64,000 bases of DNA, from positions 131,988,035 to 132,052,034 of the forward strand of contig JBOZIK010000001.1 in the NCBI GenBank assembly GCA_051453625.1. Direction: 5' to 3'. Every line of letters starts with the position of its first letter. The stretch's first letter is position 1. Below the pieces are notes generated by a model. That model had not been told where the DNA came from. It made no database searches and saw nothing but the letters and a program-made list of their open reading frames with translations. Source of the DNA: Welwitschia mirabilis (Eukaryota; Gnetophyta; Gnetopsida; Welwitschiales). Shown in pieces: positions 35,406 to 48,047 of the stretch. The position numbers were made by a program, and so were the translations under genes.

Positions 35406-37383
35406 TTTAAATAAATTTTGAAATGTTAACATGAGTTCTGAAACTTGATTTTATAGTTAAGATTGTTATGAAGCATTTTTTTCAATAAAAAAATTATTTT
35501 GTTAGATGATAGAATTATTAATTTAAGTTGTCCAAGTCATTAATTCGATTACTGGTTCATGAATGTTACTTTATGCCTAATAGCAGTTTACTCTGATTGT
35601 GTTTCTACGAGTTTTCAATTGGTAAATGGGACAACTGATAGTAGTGAAAAAGTAAGATTAGGGCCAAGGAAGGTCATGTCCAAAGCTAGGGTTAACAACT
35701 TATTAGTTTTTATTTCGGCTATGAATGGACCAAATAGTTTGCTTGGTCTGAATATAAACACAAGAAAAAAGAAGCAGCATCTTAAAAACAGAATGAAAAT
35801 CTTACATGTAAAATATGCTAAAATAGCTGAATGGCAATCTTTTTTAAAGGCTATCTTTGGAACTTAAATTCATTAAAGTGGTTACAATTAACTCTGCAAA
35901 TTTCAGAAATTAATCCTATGATAAGTAATCAAGAATACACGGGAATGGTTGAAACTCCTGAATCACTAATTGCTTACAGCGAGTCTACAACACATCCTAC
36001 TAAAGTATCTCCTCCTACATAACAATCTTTTAGCAGAGACTAGGCATTTCAATTGTGAATGATGGGCATGTAGCGTGCTTTAAACCCATTAATCATTGCT
36101 AGGAATCGAGCATTTTGCAGAGGTGGTAACTTAGAATATTGTGTCTTAGGCATTCCAGCGCTGCTACCATACTCTAATAGGGTTTAATTATCTTTCAAAG
36201 CTCTCCTCTGTCATTTTAATGGCTGCTACCACGCTTGCAATGAGTCAAGAGAAGAGTCGCTGTAAAGGTAAAAGCCACTATGAAAAAGATTCATCTTGAT
36301 CAGGACTCTTGCACCGTTGCGCAGTGAGGCATTGATAAGCTTACAAATACCAGTGGAGGGAGAAACATTATGCTGGACGAGTATGAGGCTCCGAAGGTTA
36401 TCCATGTTGGAGTTACTATTGCTAGGACCGTTTAAGCTTCAAGATCACAGGCAGAATTCTGGAGCAATGATTCAGCTGGAAGTCGCATAACGAAGGAATA
36501 TCAGTGTTCTAAGCCTCTTGGATCTGTTCCGATCATCATACTATTTCACAATAAATGAAGTTTTATAAATTCACTTATGAGTGGTGGTGGTTCTATAAGC
36601 AAATCTCTCCTCTCTTTGTATCAAGTTCTGCGTAAATCCCAGCAATTGTTCTACATCTGATTCAAATTAGCTGCAGACATCAAGGACGAAGTGCCATTAT
36701 CTTACCATTATTACAGATCCAATTTTCGCTTTGCTTCTACCAAGAATATGCAAAACTCCGGTGCAGTAAAAGAGTTTCCTGACAAAATGCTTGATTTAAT
36801 CAATTCCAGCAAAAGGCTTGATTTAATCAATTCCTGCTCTGAATTTGCAGTAACCAATTCTAGCTTTGAATGTGGAGACCCCAAGTTTTAAGTTCTGTGT
36901 TCCTAGATTGTATAGATTCCAGATTTTAAATTCCTGCTTTTTATTATCACACAAACAATCTTGTAGCAGTATGAAATTCATTGTTCAAAAAATCATTACT
37001 TCATTTGATCCTTTAGTTCTGCATTTGATCTTTTATTGTTTATTAGCCATTCAAAATCTCCTTTGAAATCTGTTTTGCTTAATAACTTGAAAACTCTTTT
37101 ACTTTATTATCAAAAGAATTTGATACTTTTAGAATCATTATCACTTGCCATGTTTTGTCTTTAATGTGAGTTAAAAGAGAAAGTATTAATTTAGTTTTCA
37201 TTTTTAATTCCAAAAAAATATGACAGAATCTAAAGTATTCCAATTTTGTTTTTTTATCTTTGTAATATAGTTTTATACGCAGGAGAAGTATTTGTAGAAA
37301 TATTTGCATGACAAGAGTTTGATAAAATGTTTGCACATAAAAATGACAAATTTTGAAATCCTGGGATACTTTAAAACTTGAGT
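35367..37383 (+). repeat. Copia 3' LTR, about 2.0 kb
   Basis: The left end is inferred from the polypurine tract. The right end is the point where similarity with the 5' LTR stops and element X-like sequence begins (about 37384). The last 1.07 kb matches 21690-22903. The part around 36040-36530 is notably richer in G+C and CpG than its surroundings. Short open frames within it (35559-35867, 36296-36490, 36691-36891) match no protein and are probably chance. Confidence 0.65.
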
Positions 37384-37830
37384 ATGAGCAGAAACCCATT
37401 TGTCAGGCAATTTTTGTTTCAATAAACATGCAATACTGAGTCTAGGACATGCTTTAGCATTAGCAGAGAATATTAAAAAGGTCAAACAAATAAGTCTAGA
37501 TTATTTTTTTCTAAATGCCGACACCAGATGAACTAGCAAAAACACATTTACTTTTTTTAGTTGAACAACTATGCAAATGATTCTTTTGTTATATAGGAAG
37601 ATTTGCATTTTGATGATCTAGAATGATGTCACAGCTATTTCATCTCATCCATGATAGTTTTGGTGAAATGTCAATTGACATATAGTCTAACAAACAACTT
37701 AAACCTTCACACTTACATCTAATATAGAAATAAAGCACTCTTACTCCAAATTCCATTATAGAGTTGGAGCATTTTTATACTTTGTTTTACTTCTGCACAC
37801 TAACTTCCAAAATGGGATTAGAGCATAAGA
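37384..37830 (+). repeat. Element X fragment: internal sequence joined to an LTR end
   Basis: 37384-37690 is collinear with 41495-41800 (shared landmarks GACATGCTTTAGCATTAG and TTTCATCTCATCC). From about 37685 the sequence switches to match the end of the X LTR and the primer-site region (44360-44460), including GAGTTGGAGCAT at about 37761-37772. The join makes this copy a deletion or recombination product. It directly abuts the right end of the Copia element. Confidence 0.6.
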
Positions 37831-40800
37831 TTTTCAATCCTAAGACATAGTAGTTGAAGTAAAGCTCATGGCTTTATGTTGAAACATAAGATTAATAACA
37901 AAAGAGAAGCTTTTTAATAAAACTTCAAAAGTTGTAACAGATGGTTCTGCCTATCAATGAAGTAAACCAAGTTCTTTTTTTAATTAACTAATGATGTAAT
38001 CAACTTTAATTATGATGGAAGTTATGATTAAACCATTATCATAACAATTCCTCTATTTTGAGAAAGTGTAAGAATGAAGCCAGAAGAGACAATTCTTATC
38101 TAGTACCAAAGCATTAAAGTTGCAAAAGAAAAAGTAGCCAACCCTAGGAGAAGTTAGTTCTTATAATGTTTCATGATTTGTGTTTCATTAGAAATAGACT
38201 ATGATTGATTGTAGCTTTGTAGTAATCCAAATTTAACTAAGTCTACACTCAGAATCATTCTTCCACATGAATATATGTGGCAAATTTAATCAAAAGAAAC
38301 AAGAAACTTCTACTTGTAATAAAAACTCAAACAAAATTGAAAATCAGAAAATTGAGGAAAAAAAGTAATCTTCAATTAGTGACACAAGGGAACAAAATGG
38401 TCTAAGGATCTAATGATTCATCCAATTCTTCTCCTTTGCTCCAATGATTTTTGTATCCTAAAACTTGATGATCAAATAAGCTTCACCTAAAAATTGCTAA
38501 TCCCAAATAATTATGCAATAATAATGAACAAATGAAACACACTTAGAATTAGTCCTACCTAAATATTGCTAATGGCAAATTAATGGACAATAATAATGAA
38601 AGTATTTAAACTAATTCTATAACTAGTCCTACCTAAATATTGCTAATACCAAGTAAATTCTGCAATAACAATGAAATGGTTCAAACTAGTTATATATTAA
38701 AATCTAAAATAAATTATACATTACATCAATGAAGAAGGAGAATAAGAAGAACTCCTCAACTAGCCTTGAATCATTCCGCCTCCAAGAAAGAGTATCAGAA
38801 CACCATGATGTCCTAGCCTCCAAGTCTTCCACACATTAAGCCAACCAAAAGATGTTTACAATGGGTACTCAAGGCCCTTTTATAAACGGGGGAAGGCTTG
38901 AGGAGTTATGCCTTGATTGGATTAGGTGACAGTTACACAAACAGGTTACTTAAGGGCAGTTACATAGGAGGGATGATCATCTCTCAGGCGTGCACTAAAA
39001 CATCTTTAGACTTATTTATTAGTTAAACTTGTAACGATGCACACTAGTATAGGATACAAATCCAAATGTCATAAACTAGTGAAGTAATTAGAGTATTAAA
39101 AAGATTAATTCCTTCAAAAGAGAAAGAAATGTTTTTTTTGGTATTTTTAATTAAGTAAAATGAAATTAACAATGCACATGATGAGATGAAATTCATGACA
39201 TGCAATGGAAGTGGAAAATGCAATGCAATGGAAATTAAAGTGACCTAAATGCAATTAACTTAACTAATTATACCAACTTGTTGTCATCCAAGTTTTTCCT
39301 TATACCCTATATCAATATTAGATCTAATCTATTACAGTATCAAATTAACATAATTACATTCACTTACAAGTAATAGCCTTTCAATGGAGGATACGTAGCC
39401 CAATACTAAGAGTAGCTTTTCTCACAAGTAAATGGATCCCTTACACTAAAATGCTCTAGTGTCACAGGCAATTTTAACGCACCAAAGATGATCTTACAAG
39501 TGAGGGCTTAATTCCCTTTTATAAGAGAGGGTAGGATTAAGGTGGTTAGGAGACTTTGGCTTATAATGGTAGGTGATGGTTACTGTGTTTGTCATGTAGC
39601 TAGGTAGGATGGATAAGATTCCTCGTCTTGTAGCGTTAGGTGAAATATTTATCTTGTAGTATTATGTGGAATCTTCATCTTCTTGTATGAGGTGGAGTTT
39701 GTTATGATGAGTTCAACACTTGACCTTTGCCTCTACTAATCAATGCTATCGCCATGTGTCTTCAATGTCACCACCATGTCATAGCCACATGTCATTGTTA
39801 TGTGTCTCCTGTGCCACCACCATATGCCATGTGCTTTTCTTAGATGCTTTATAATTACTCAGCTTTAATCCAAATTATTCTTAATTCTTTATCTTTAGTC
39901 CTTGACATGAGAAATCCTTAATTTGGAGTGTTAAACCTATGAAATGTTCTTGTAATCACACTCAAAACCACTATTAAATATGGTCAAGTTGATCATCTAA
40001 CAAGGGAATTACAAATATGTTTGACATGTAGCCACAAAGAGGATTCCTTTGTCTTTAAGTGTAAACATGATGATGATGCATCCTTTGACTACTGATGATG
40101 CTATTAATGGATGCCATGTCATGTACCTTTGTTTTAATCATCCTCGTTATGCCACATGTCACTACAACGTGTTAATTTGTACTTTCAACATGTGTCGCTA
40201 GAGTTAAAGGTTAACTCTAATTTATTTCCAACTTAGCCCACAAGTTGATTGTGATGCAATTCCCTAATTAATGCAGGACCATAAGATATAGAGCATTCTA
40301 ACTCAGAAGGATAGTGACGCCAGTAGTCCTAGATGGCAACGTTGGCATTGAGTGCTAGAATTCTTTAAGTTTCGAAAGTGTTCTTTAGAAATCAGCAACA
40401 AACCTGCTAATATTAGGGGGAAGTCCATAATATCATGCAAAATAGTAAAAAGGGCAAAAAACATTAATATGTGATAAAATAATGTGTTTTAATGTTTCTT
40501 CCTATACTAAATTGATCAAGTAACTTGCACAGAACATTAATTTTGGTATGCAAATAATGATCCCATTAAATATTAGCAATTTGCAATCCCAATTGACAAA
40601 CTGAAGAAACAAACTAGGAGTATTGAGATGAAGATTAACAAGATGGAGGAGGAGGCGTCCACCTACAAAACACTGAAATATCATAAAGCATTTAGGAATA
40701 AGAAGGAACTCCATTTTTTAGCTAAAGCACAAACATCCAAATTAAAATTAACAAGATGTATGAAGCAAGCATAATAGAGATGTTTTACAAACATCTATAG

Positions 40801-41290
40801 AAACTCTTAGTAATAAAGCTACAAAACTAGGACATTAATAGCATAACAGGTATGATGTTATTTCTATTCAATGAACACAAAGTTTTTCAACCACTACAGT
40901 GTCACATCTAAAGGCCAAAATGCAATAAGCATCCATGCTTTTCTTCATGATGAAATATCAAGGTTTGCTTTTTCTTATTATTACTTCCCCAAGCACTATT
41001 AAATCAAAACGTTCTAAATTCATCTGAATTATCTTTTCTTCAATAAATTACATGGATATGTACTCAAGATGTACATTGTCTAAAAGTTAATATAACATAG
41101 TTTTTTAAATTTTATAATTAGTGTTTTATCAAATCAAATAAATAAAACTAATGAAAATTTTAAAACTATTTCAAAATTCTACAGTAAAATTCATAAGACA
41201 AAGCCTATAAAAACAGGTAAAGGGAACATTTATTTTAGCTTTTCTACTATAAAGCTAAAGTTCTACAAGTTTGAAGCACTTATGTTCCTA
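37831..41290. other. Anonymous repeats, no gene recognised
   Basis: It contains a diverged three-unit tandem repeat at 38481-38695. Two TATA-like stretches (CTTTTATAAAC near 38879; CCTTTTATAAGAG near 39506) sit in similar surroundings and could belong to LTRs. A CCACCATGTC/CCACATGTC-rich stretch lies at 39750-39850 and again near 40090-40200. I see no coding blocks on either strand. Confidence 0.45.
38481..38695 (+). repeat. Tandem repeat, three diverged units of ~65-74 bp
   Basis: Each unit contains CCTA(A)AxATTGCTAAT followed about 20 bases later by CAATAAxAATGAA and then an A/C-rich end with CTAG or TTAG. Units start near 38485, 38556 and 38630. The units differ clearly in length and sequence, so it is an old minisatellite. 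Confidence 0.7.
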
Positions 41291-41494
41291 TAGCCTCTTC
41301 AAGTGTTTAGTAAGTTTAATACTAAATTCATGACATTCTATTTTTTGCTCTTCTTTCCAATATTTCTCTTCATTTGTTTCATATTCCCCTCTATAATTAA
41401 ATCCAATAAAACCTTAATGCATGCTAATAATTTAGAAAAAAGATATTTGAATTACTTCAAATTGATCGTACCATATAGTAGTATAGATGGGGTA

Positions 41495-43975
41495 TGAGGA
41501 GAAATCCATCTATTGGGCAATTTTAGTTTCACTAAACATGTAATACCAAGTATATGACATGCTTTAGCATTAGTAGAGAATATTAAAAAGATTAAACACA
41601 TAGGTCTAGATTATTTTGTCCAAATGCAAAAGCTAGATAAACTAGCGAAAACACATTTACATTTTTGGTTGTATACCTATGCAAATAAGTCTAGTATTAT
41701 GCAGAAAGAATTACATTTTAAAAGATACAAAATAACGTTAAAGCTATTCCATCTCATCCTTGATAGTTTTGGTGAAACATTAAATGACATAAAGTCTAAC
41801 AAAGTGAAAATGAAGTTACCTTGCAAAAAAATAGATGTAACATATATGTTTTCAAAGTATTTGGAAAATGGATGTACTACCAATTTAAATGAACCATTAC
41901 TATTGTAAATATTTCTTCATTTTATAGAGTGGTGGTGAAACTATTTCTAGCATGAATCATGCCTTATGTAAAGATCAATTTGTGTTTGTGGTAGAAACTT
42001 TGCCTATTTTACCCTACCTTTACAAAGGATAAGTCTACTTAGTTTGCTTTATTTGGACATAAGAAATATTATGCACATCTACAAAGCCTCAAGGACTAGG
42101 AAAACCATACTAAGAAAGTACCATTTTATCATGGCGTTATGATGCCATATATAATAGTTTTGTTAGAGAAAACTTTATTGGAAAAGAGGAGCAAAGCATA
42201 TTAATTAAAAATTAAACTTTAATTTTTACTTGTACAAGGGTATCTAGTTCAAAGTGCTGAACTTCTAAAGAGTATTATAGATTAAATTTTTACTTTATTG
42301 AAAAGCTTACCCAAATATTTAGTGAAATAGTGCACTACATCAATGGAGATGATGAAGACAAGGACAAAGAGGAGTGTAGAAGATCACATGTTAGGTCCTG
42401 GACTAAAGACATTAGTTTATTTGATGAAATATTAGTACCAATTGCTGAAGTTTCTAAGTCACCATCACTACACAATGAGCCTATTTTGTCAAGGCAACTT
42501 ACTAGAATAGCTATTATATTAGCTAAAGAAAAAGGTAAATGGTCAATGGAGCATGAAGAATAAATGTTGATAAAATGATGCAAGATCTACATGAAAATTT
42601 TGACCACTTTTGAACACAATCCATATTTCTTTACTCAATTGAAATGAGTAAATTTTTGCAAAAGATTGAACAAGCATGCAATTTTTTTTGGATCACATAA
42701 AGCATTATTATTATACTTTTGACTATTTTGCAAATATTGTTGCTAATCTAATTTTAAACGAATTCATTGAATATCCAATAATATAAACCAAAGCAGCAAA
42801 GAGCTTTGTTAAAGATGGAAAAAATGAACACTACAAGAGTGACTACATGCGAGGATTGAGGATCTCAATGAAAATGAAAAGAATAACATGATTTTGGAAA
42901 TGATAAGCAATTTTGTACTATGCCTATAAGCTCTACATGAATAAAATAAAAGGGGCCACAAAAGAAAAGTTTAAAAAAGTAAATACAATAATTTTGAAGT
43001 AGTAAAATGAATAATTTAAAGAAAAAAATCAATAAGAAGAAATAAGAATTTTAGAAAAAATTCTTTGAAGCTTCTGAAAAATATAGATCAAAGGTTCAAA
43101 GCACATATATGCAATAGAAAGATAAAATATTAAAGAAGAAGAATGATAATCAAGCACTCTAAAAGCCTTAATGAAATGTAGGATCAACATACTCTACTTA
43201 AATAGGAAAAGGATTAGATCTTATAAAAGAGAGAAGAAAAAGGAAAGGCACTTAATAAAGCAAGAAAAACTATTGATGAGCTTCGTTCTCAACTCAAGAA
43301 ACTTCATTAAGATCAAATACTTAAACAAATAGAGCTTTCTGAGCTTAAACGACCTATGGAACTTGAAGAACCTACTAGAGAAGTTGTCGAAACGACTGCG
43401 AAAGTAACAAAAGAAGCTTCTGCTAATGAAGTTGTTGAACTAAACTCAGAAGCAGAGACGAAGCTATTCTTTAACTCCATCATGTAAAATATTGTTGTAT
43501 CAAATAAAAAACTTTTTTTGCCTACATGTTTAACATGTAAACATAATTTTTTTTTCAAGTAATACAAGACATAAATGGTGTATTTTATGTTTATATTATT
43601 TTATAATTTCATCTAGGGATAAAAAAGGCCCTAACATGAAATAAATACTTAAAATAATAAGTCATTTTTCAAATAAGGAAATAATATTGATTACTGAAGA
43701 AATCATTTATCAATTTAAACAAGACAAATTTGAAGCTAAAGTACTAAAGTAAGACAAAGTAATAAAATGGCTAGTCACAACAATGATGTCTTAACAAAAC
43801 AAGGTACTTAAGAACTAGAGCTAATGAAGTTTCTTAAAATTTTACTATCCTTCTAATTCTTAAAAATGAAACCAAAATACAAAATAGGTTTTTAAAGATG
43901 ATGAAGCACAACAAAGAAAGATAAGTTGAAAAGGATGAATATAAAACAAATCTAAAATAAAATTAAAGGGAAGTA
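41495..43975 (+). mobile_element. Element X internal region with private decayed ORFs
   Basis: Three coding-like stretches lie in one orientation. 41624-41908 is 94 codons, basic, no known domain. 42330-42563 is 77 codons, starts acidic (D-D-E-D-K-D-K-E-E) and holds no known motif. 43320-43487 has a frame rich in Glu, Lys and Val, with a heptad-like E-L-S-E-L-K start, preceded by Lys/Glu-rich broken frames from about 42980; this suggests a long coiled coil. I find no protease, integrase or reverse transcriptase. A purine run (AAAGGGAAG, about 43967-43975) precedes the LTR at 44007, like a polypurine tract. The arrangement suggests a non-autonomous LTR element with its own gag-like gene. Confidence 0.45.
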
Positions 43976-44006
43976 TTAGTAAGTTAATACCATTCATTCA
44001 ACAATT

Positions 44007-44421
44007 GTTAAGTTGGTTAATAATACTGAAAATGACATGTCTTGTTTTACACCCAAAAGACACAATCCTTTTTTTCTTGGTGAAACACTATCAGATGAAA
44101 ATCATTCATTTCATGAAACAATTTATAAGAGTAAGAAACACATCTAAAGTCAAACAAAGTGTGATGAAACATTTAAAGTCACATAGGCCAAAGTCCCAAG
44201 ACTTAGGTAGGTAGTTTGTTCATAGACCACTTACTTAACTAAATACTATTATTGTAATAATGTTTCATTCTTAATTCTTAATCATTAATCATTCAATTAC
44301 CTTTAGTAAACATTTGGAATATGTTAAATCTTGGTTTCTTTACCTAATATTTCTACTATCATGAAACAACTTAAACTTCACACTTTAATTTAGAATTAGA
44401 GTACTCTTGCTCCAAATTCCA
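44007..44421 (+). repeat. Element X LTR (copy B), about 415 bp
   Basis: It starts TGTTAAG, ends CA and is collinear with 21249-21670. A polypurine-like run precedes it and a primer-site-like TGGAATTAGAGC (44425-44436) follows. Having both flanks means it could be shared by two adjoining internal regions, as after unequal recombination. The open frame at 44005-44214 is chance coding within the LTR. Confidence 0.65.
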
Positions 44422-44664
44422 TCATGGAATTAGAGCATTCTTGTACACTATTTCACTTCCATAAAATAACTTCCAATAGGACATACCTTTTAAAGGATTT
44501 CATCCAATAAGAAAATATTATTCTTGAAGATATACCAAATATTTCAAGATTCCTTTGGAAATGTCTGAGACCCTACATATTTCATGCAATCTAAAAGCAC
44601 TAATGCAATCATATTTTTCAAAGAATATATAGCTTTAGTTTTGTAGATTTAAGATTGAAGGACT

Positions 44665-44847
44665 TTATGTTACAAAGTGTTGCATCATAGATCTATAGTC
44701 AAACAATGAAAAATAGTTAATTATCTCCTCATACTCTTCGAGCATAGTCAAATAGGCTTTGCTCAATTTCACAAGTGCCTCCTCAGAATCTAGTTGTTCC
44801 GTAACATATCCTTTTTGTTTGAATCTCCATACTAGCCCTTGTACAAC
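44665..44847 (-). pseudogene. Exon-like open frame of unknown family
   Basis: On the minus strand a 60-codon frame opens directly after a splice-acceptor-like CGTAG and ends at TAA. It reads like conserved protein: W-R-F-K-Q-K-G-Y, then E-E-A-L-V-K-L-S-K-A-Y and M-L-E-E-Y-E-E-I-I-N-Y-F, an amphipathic-helix pattern. I do not recognise the family. No partner exon was found nearby, so it is either a gene fragment or an element coding piece. Confidence 0.35.
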
Positions 44848-46499
44848 CTACGATTAATGGATAATATAAGATCTATAACGATGATCTTATACAATTTGAG
44901 GATCATGTATCAAAGGATACTTAAATTTTATTACTTCCAGAAAAATTATCTTTAATTATGATTATGTACTATCTAGTCATCGAAATTCTATTTGATATAG
45001 TTGTGCTCTTTTTATAGCCTTGTTAAAGGATTCTTAATGTTGTAATTACTACGTCTTTTGGATTTTTATGAAGGTTAATATCAAATTACTATACAAGTTA
45101 TGACACCCCTTTTGTCCCAATGATTGTCCTTCATGAGAGAGAGGTTGTATACATACTTAATTCTCAAGATGTGGGACTAAAATTTTTATACATTAAATAA
45201 TGGTCATAGTCATCCTTGTAACCATATGTAAAATCATCGATGTCTAGGAGATGAGACACTTAGATAAAGCAATATCCATAGCTATGTTAAACTAGTTAAT
45301 AACTTTATATTATTTAAATTTAAATAATTAGTACTAAAAAAGGAGACAACACCCAACTAACCATATTATTGAAGTTTAATGTTTATATACATACTTAGAA
45401 AGGTTACTTGATAGCCTATCTAATTAAGTTGATCAAAGTTAGAGAAACCTTTTAGTGCCTAGAGATTGTTAGATGTTACATATCCCATGCATCAATTTTG
45501 TGCATCACCTTTAATTAAATTTAGTGTTTTATATAGAGAGGCATTTTCAATTTAATATTATGAGATACTAAAATTTATTAAGCTTTACCGTAGGCAAAGT
45601 TTGATGTATATGAAACAATTTGTTAACTAAAAAGTTCATTTATTTATTTTGTTTTGGACTTAACATTATCAAATTTAATGGTAATCATTTTGTTACATTC
45701 TTATGTTTCAACATGATAAAGATGTATATTGGATGCATCCTTTTTCGCATAGAGTATTGTATATATAACAAAATCTTATTAAAAATTCATGCAAAGAGGT
45801 AATACTTGAGTTTTCTAGTCTTTAAGATATGTGTTGTCTTTTCACCTAATCAGTTACTATTACATATAATGTATCAATATAAATTCCTAAGAGAATTTTA
45901 ATATGGGCTATAAGTGGATCTAACTCAAACAAAAATAAAACATAGTAATATTTTAATTTATTAATTTTATTTGTGCTATTTTAATTTTTGTATGAGATAG
46001 TTCTTAAAAAATAAATGCTTTTATAAAAAACAAAATATTACTTAGGAGGTCTTAATCCTCTTAGCTAATAGTCTAAATAAATAATTTTATTATAAACAAT
46101 GTGGGACAATCGCGAGAGGTACACAAGCAAAAAACAAGAAGAGGACGTGATAACAGTAATAAGATAATGCTTAGGACTAATGTACATAGAGGAATTACCC
46201 ATGTGGGGTAATACTCCAAGGTACATTTGAGATATGTGGGGTCCTTTTTAATTATGTAATGAACTAAGGAAAATGGCATGTAAGTTAGAACTATTAACTA
46301 AATGAAAATGGTACATCCAATGTTTCATCCTAATATCTTCAAGTGCTATAGGAATGATAATCCTTGGTTCTAACAACATCTTAATTTAAGAGAATTAAAA
46401 ATCTAATTAGGTGGAATATTCTTGATGCAACCATGAAATTTAGAATTGTAGAGAACTAGCAAACTACACGATAAGAAAATCCAAGAGGAATTGGTATCT

Positions 46500-47095
46500 T
46501 GGAGTTCTACCAGGGATGTTATTTTGGTGCCTACCTAAAACTTTTTAAGATACAATATTGCCTTTTTAGATGATTTTGTTTCACATAAGATCTTTCACCA
46601 CTTATGGATGTGTATAAGACAATGGCTGTCAAATGATGAATAAGAGGCTAATTAGATTGAAGGTGTAAACAATTTTTATTTTAAGGCATGTTTTTCTACA
46701 TGTGTGCATAAGAGAGTTGATGCTAGATGAGGGACAAAAGACTCATTAGGTTAAAGGTGACGCAATAAGGTAATCTATGAGGTATTAACATCTTATAATT
46801 TTACAAATGATGTTATTTAGAAAAGCATGGAAATGATGAAATCATTCTTCTGAAATTCTTTAAAATATGTTATTGCCATTTTTAGGTAATTTTGGTTCAA
46901 GTAAGAGCTTTCACCACTTATGCCTGCGTATATCAATGTGCATGAGAGAGGAGAGATAAGAGACTAATTACATTGAAGATGGAGACACTTTCAGAGAGGC
47001 TTTTTCTGCATGTGCATGTAAGAGAGTGGACATCAAACAAGGGATAAGATACTGAGTAGAGTGAAGGTGGAATGCGCTATGAAACGAAATTAATG
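46500..47095 (+). repeat. Diverged tandem duplication, ~316-bp period
   Basis: AAGATCTTTCACCACTTATG (near 46587) recurs as AAGAGCTTTCACCACTTATG (near 46903). The match continues through ATAAGAGGCTAATTAGATTGAAG / ATAAGAGACTAATTACATTGAAG and the CATGT...AAGAGAGT block. The two units have many differences. Confidence 0.75.
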
Positions 47096-48023
47096 AAAAT
47101 ATTTAATATATAAATCTAGTATTCTCTTAATTTCTAACTAGAAGTGCACTTCTAATAACTTTCATAAAGATACATCTATAATGATCTTACTTTTTGTATG
47201 CATCAAACTAAGCTCTTAGGACGTTGGAACTTTGTTGTACGATACATGACATCTTGTATTATACATTGTTATGGTAACTACTAATTAGGACTATCTCAAG
47301 ATTATGTATTGTATCATAATATTCATATTGTAACAATATACGCATCCATTTGATTAATGTCCAAGTATATGGAAACTCCCTATAATTATATAAAAATGAC
47401 ACAACGCTTTGTGAGTGATGATTACTTTATTATTGTATGATAGCTATCATATTATGAACTAATATAATACAAATGTGATCATGATTTTAATGAAGAAAAG
47501 AATAATAAAATCTTTTTATTCCTACCTTTGCACAACTGTTTCATTTAGTTGTTACATACTTCGGAAAGAATAATACAAGCAAAACTTGAACCACATATAT
47601 CACATGCACTTACTACCCAAGCTCAACTAGTCCAAATTTAGTGGCAACCCATATTCTTCTTTGACAAATCAAGGACACATTTTCTTGAGGACAACAATCA
47701 TGAATACTAAGGAAGGTTAAATACAATGTTGACTTAACATTAGTTATAATAAGCATAAGATGTTTAACCAGTAAATTATGTAAAAATTATTAATGTTAAT
47801 AACATCACATAATTATTTAAAATAAGTTAGATTTTATATGGCAATCAATGCAAATAAGAACATGCCCTTTCCTAGGGACTAAAATAGTAAAACCTAAGAA
47901 GGCACAAACACTTACAGAAAAAAGCACTTTATTACCGAATTCCAATTTAATACAACACAAGTGTTAAACACGATCTTCACGTATCTTATGTTTATCCTTT
48001 ATTATTCACAAATTTTATTAATG

Positions 48024-48047
48024 TATAGTGTGTACCAACACACTATA
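48024..48047. repeat. Perfect 10-bp hairpin
   Basis: TATAGTGTGT, a 4-base loop ACCA, then ACACACTATA: a perfect palindromic stem in otherwise anonymous DNA. No poly(T) tract follows that would suggest a transcription stop. Confidence 0.85.

Larger units (their letters stand above)
21690..37383 (+). mobile_element. Degenerate long-LTR Ty1/Copia retrotransposon, split by nested insertions
   Basis: The parts occur in normal Copia order on the plus strand: 5' LTR (truncated), tRNA-Met primer site, gag with zinc knuckle, protease and integrase, reverse transcriptase, RNase H, polypurine tract, 3' LTR. The gag/protease gap holds about 1.3 kb of extra DNA, and a LINE insertion of about 6.4 kb splits the integrase. 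Every coding block has stops or frameshifts, so the element is old and cannot move by itself. It appears to have landed inside element X: X-like sequence borders both sides (21249-21685 and from 37384). Confidence 0.85.

Noticed and set aside
37079-37485. Two overlapping minus-strand open frames of 106 and 70 codons
   Set aside because: They lie across the Copia 3' LTR end and element X sequence, and the matching 5' LTR does not keep them.
38481-38695. Regularly spaced repeats resembling a CRISPR array
   Set aside because: Units are of unequal length and strongly diverged, without conserved repeats and unique spacers, and the genome is a plant's. It is an old minisatellite.
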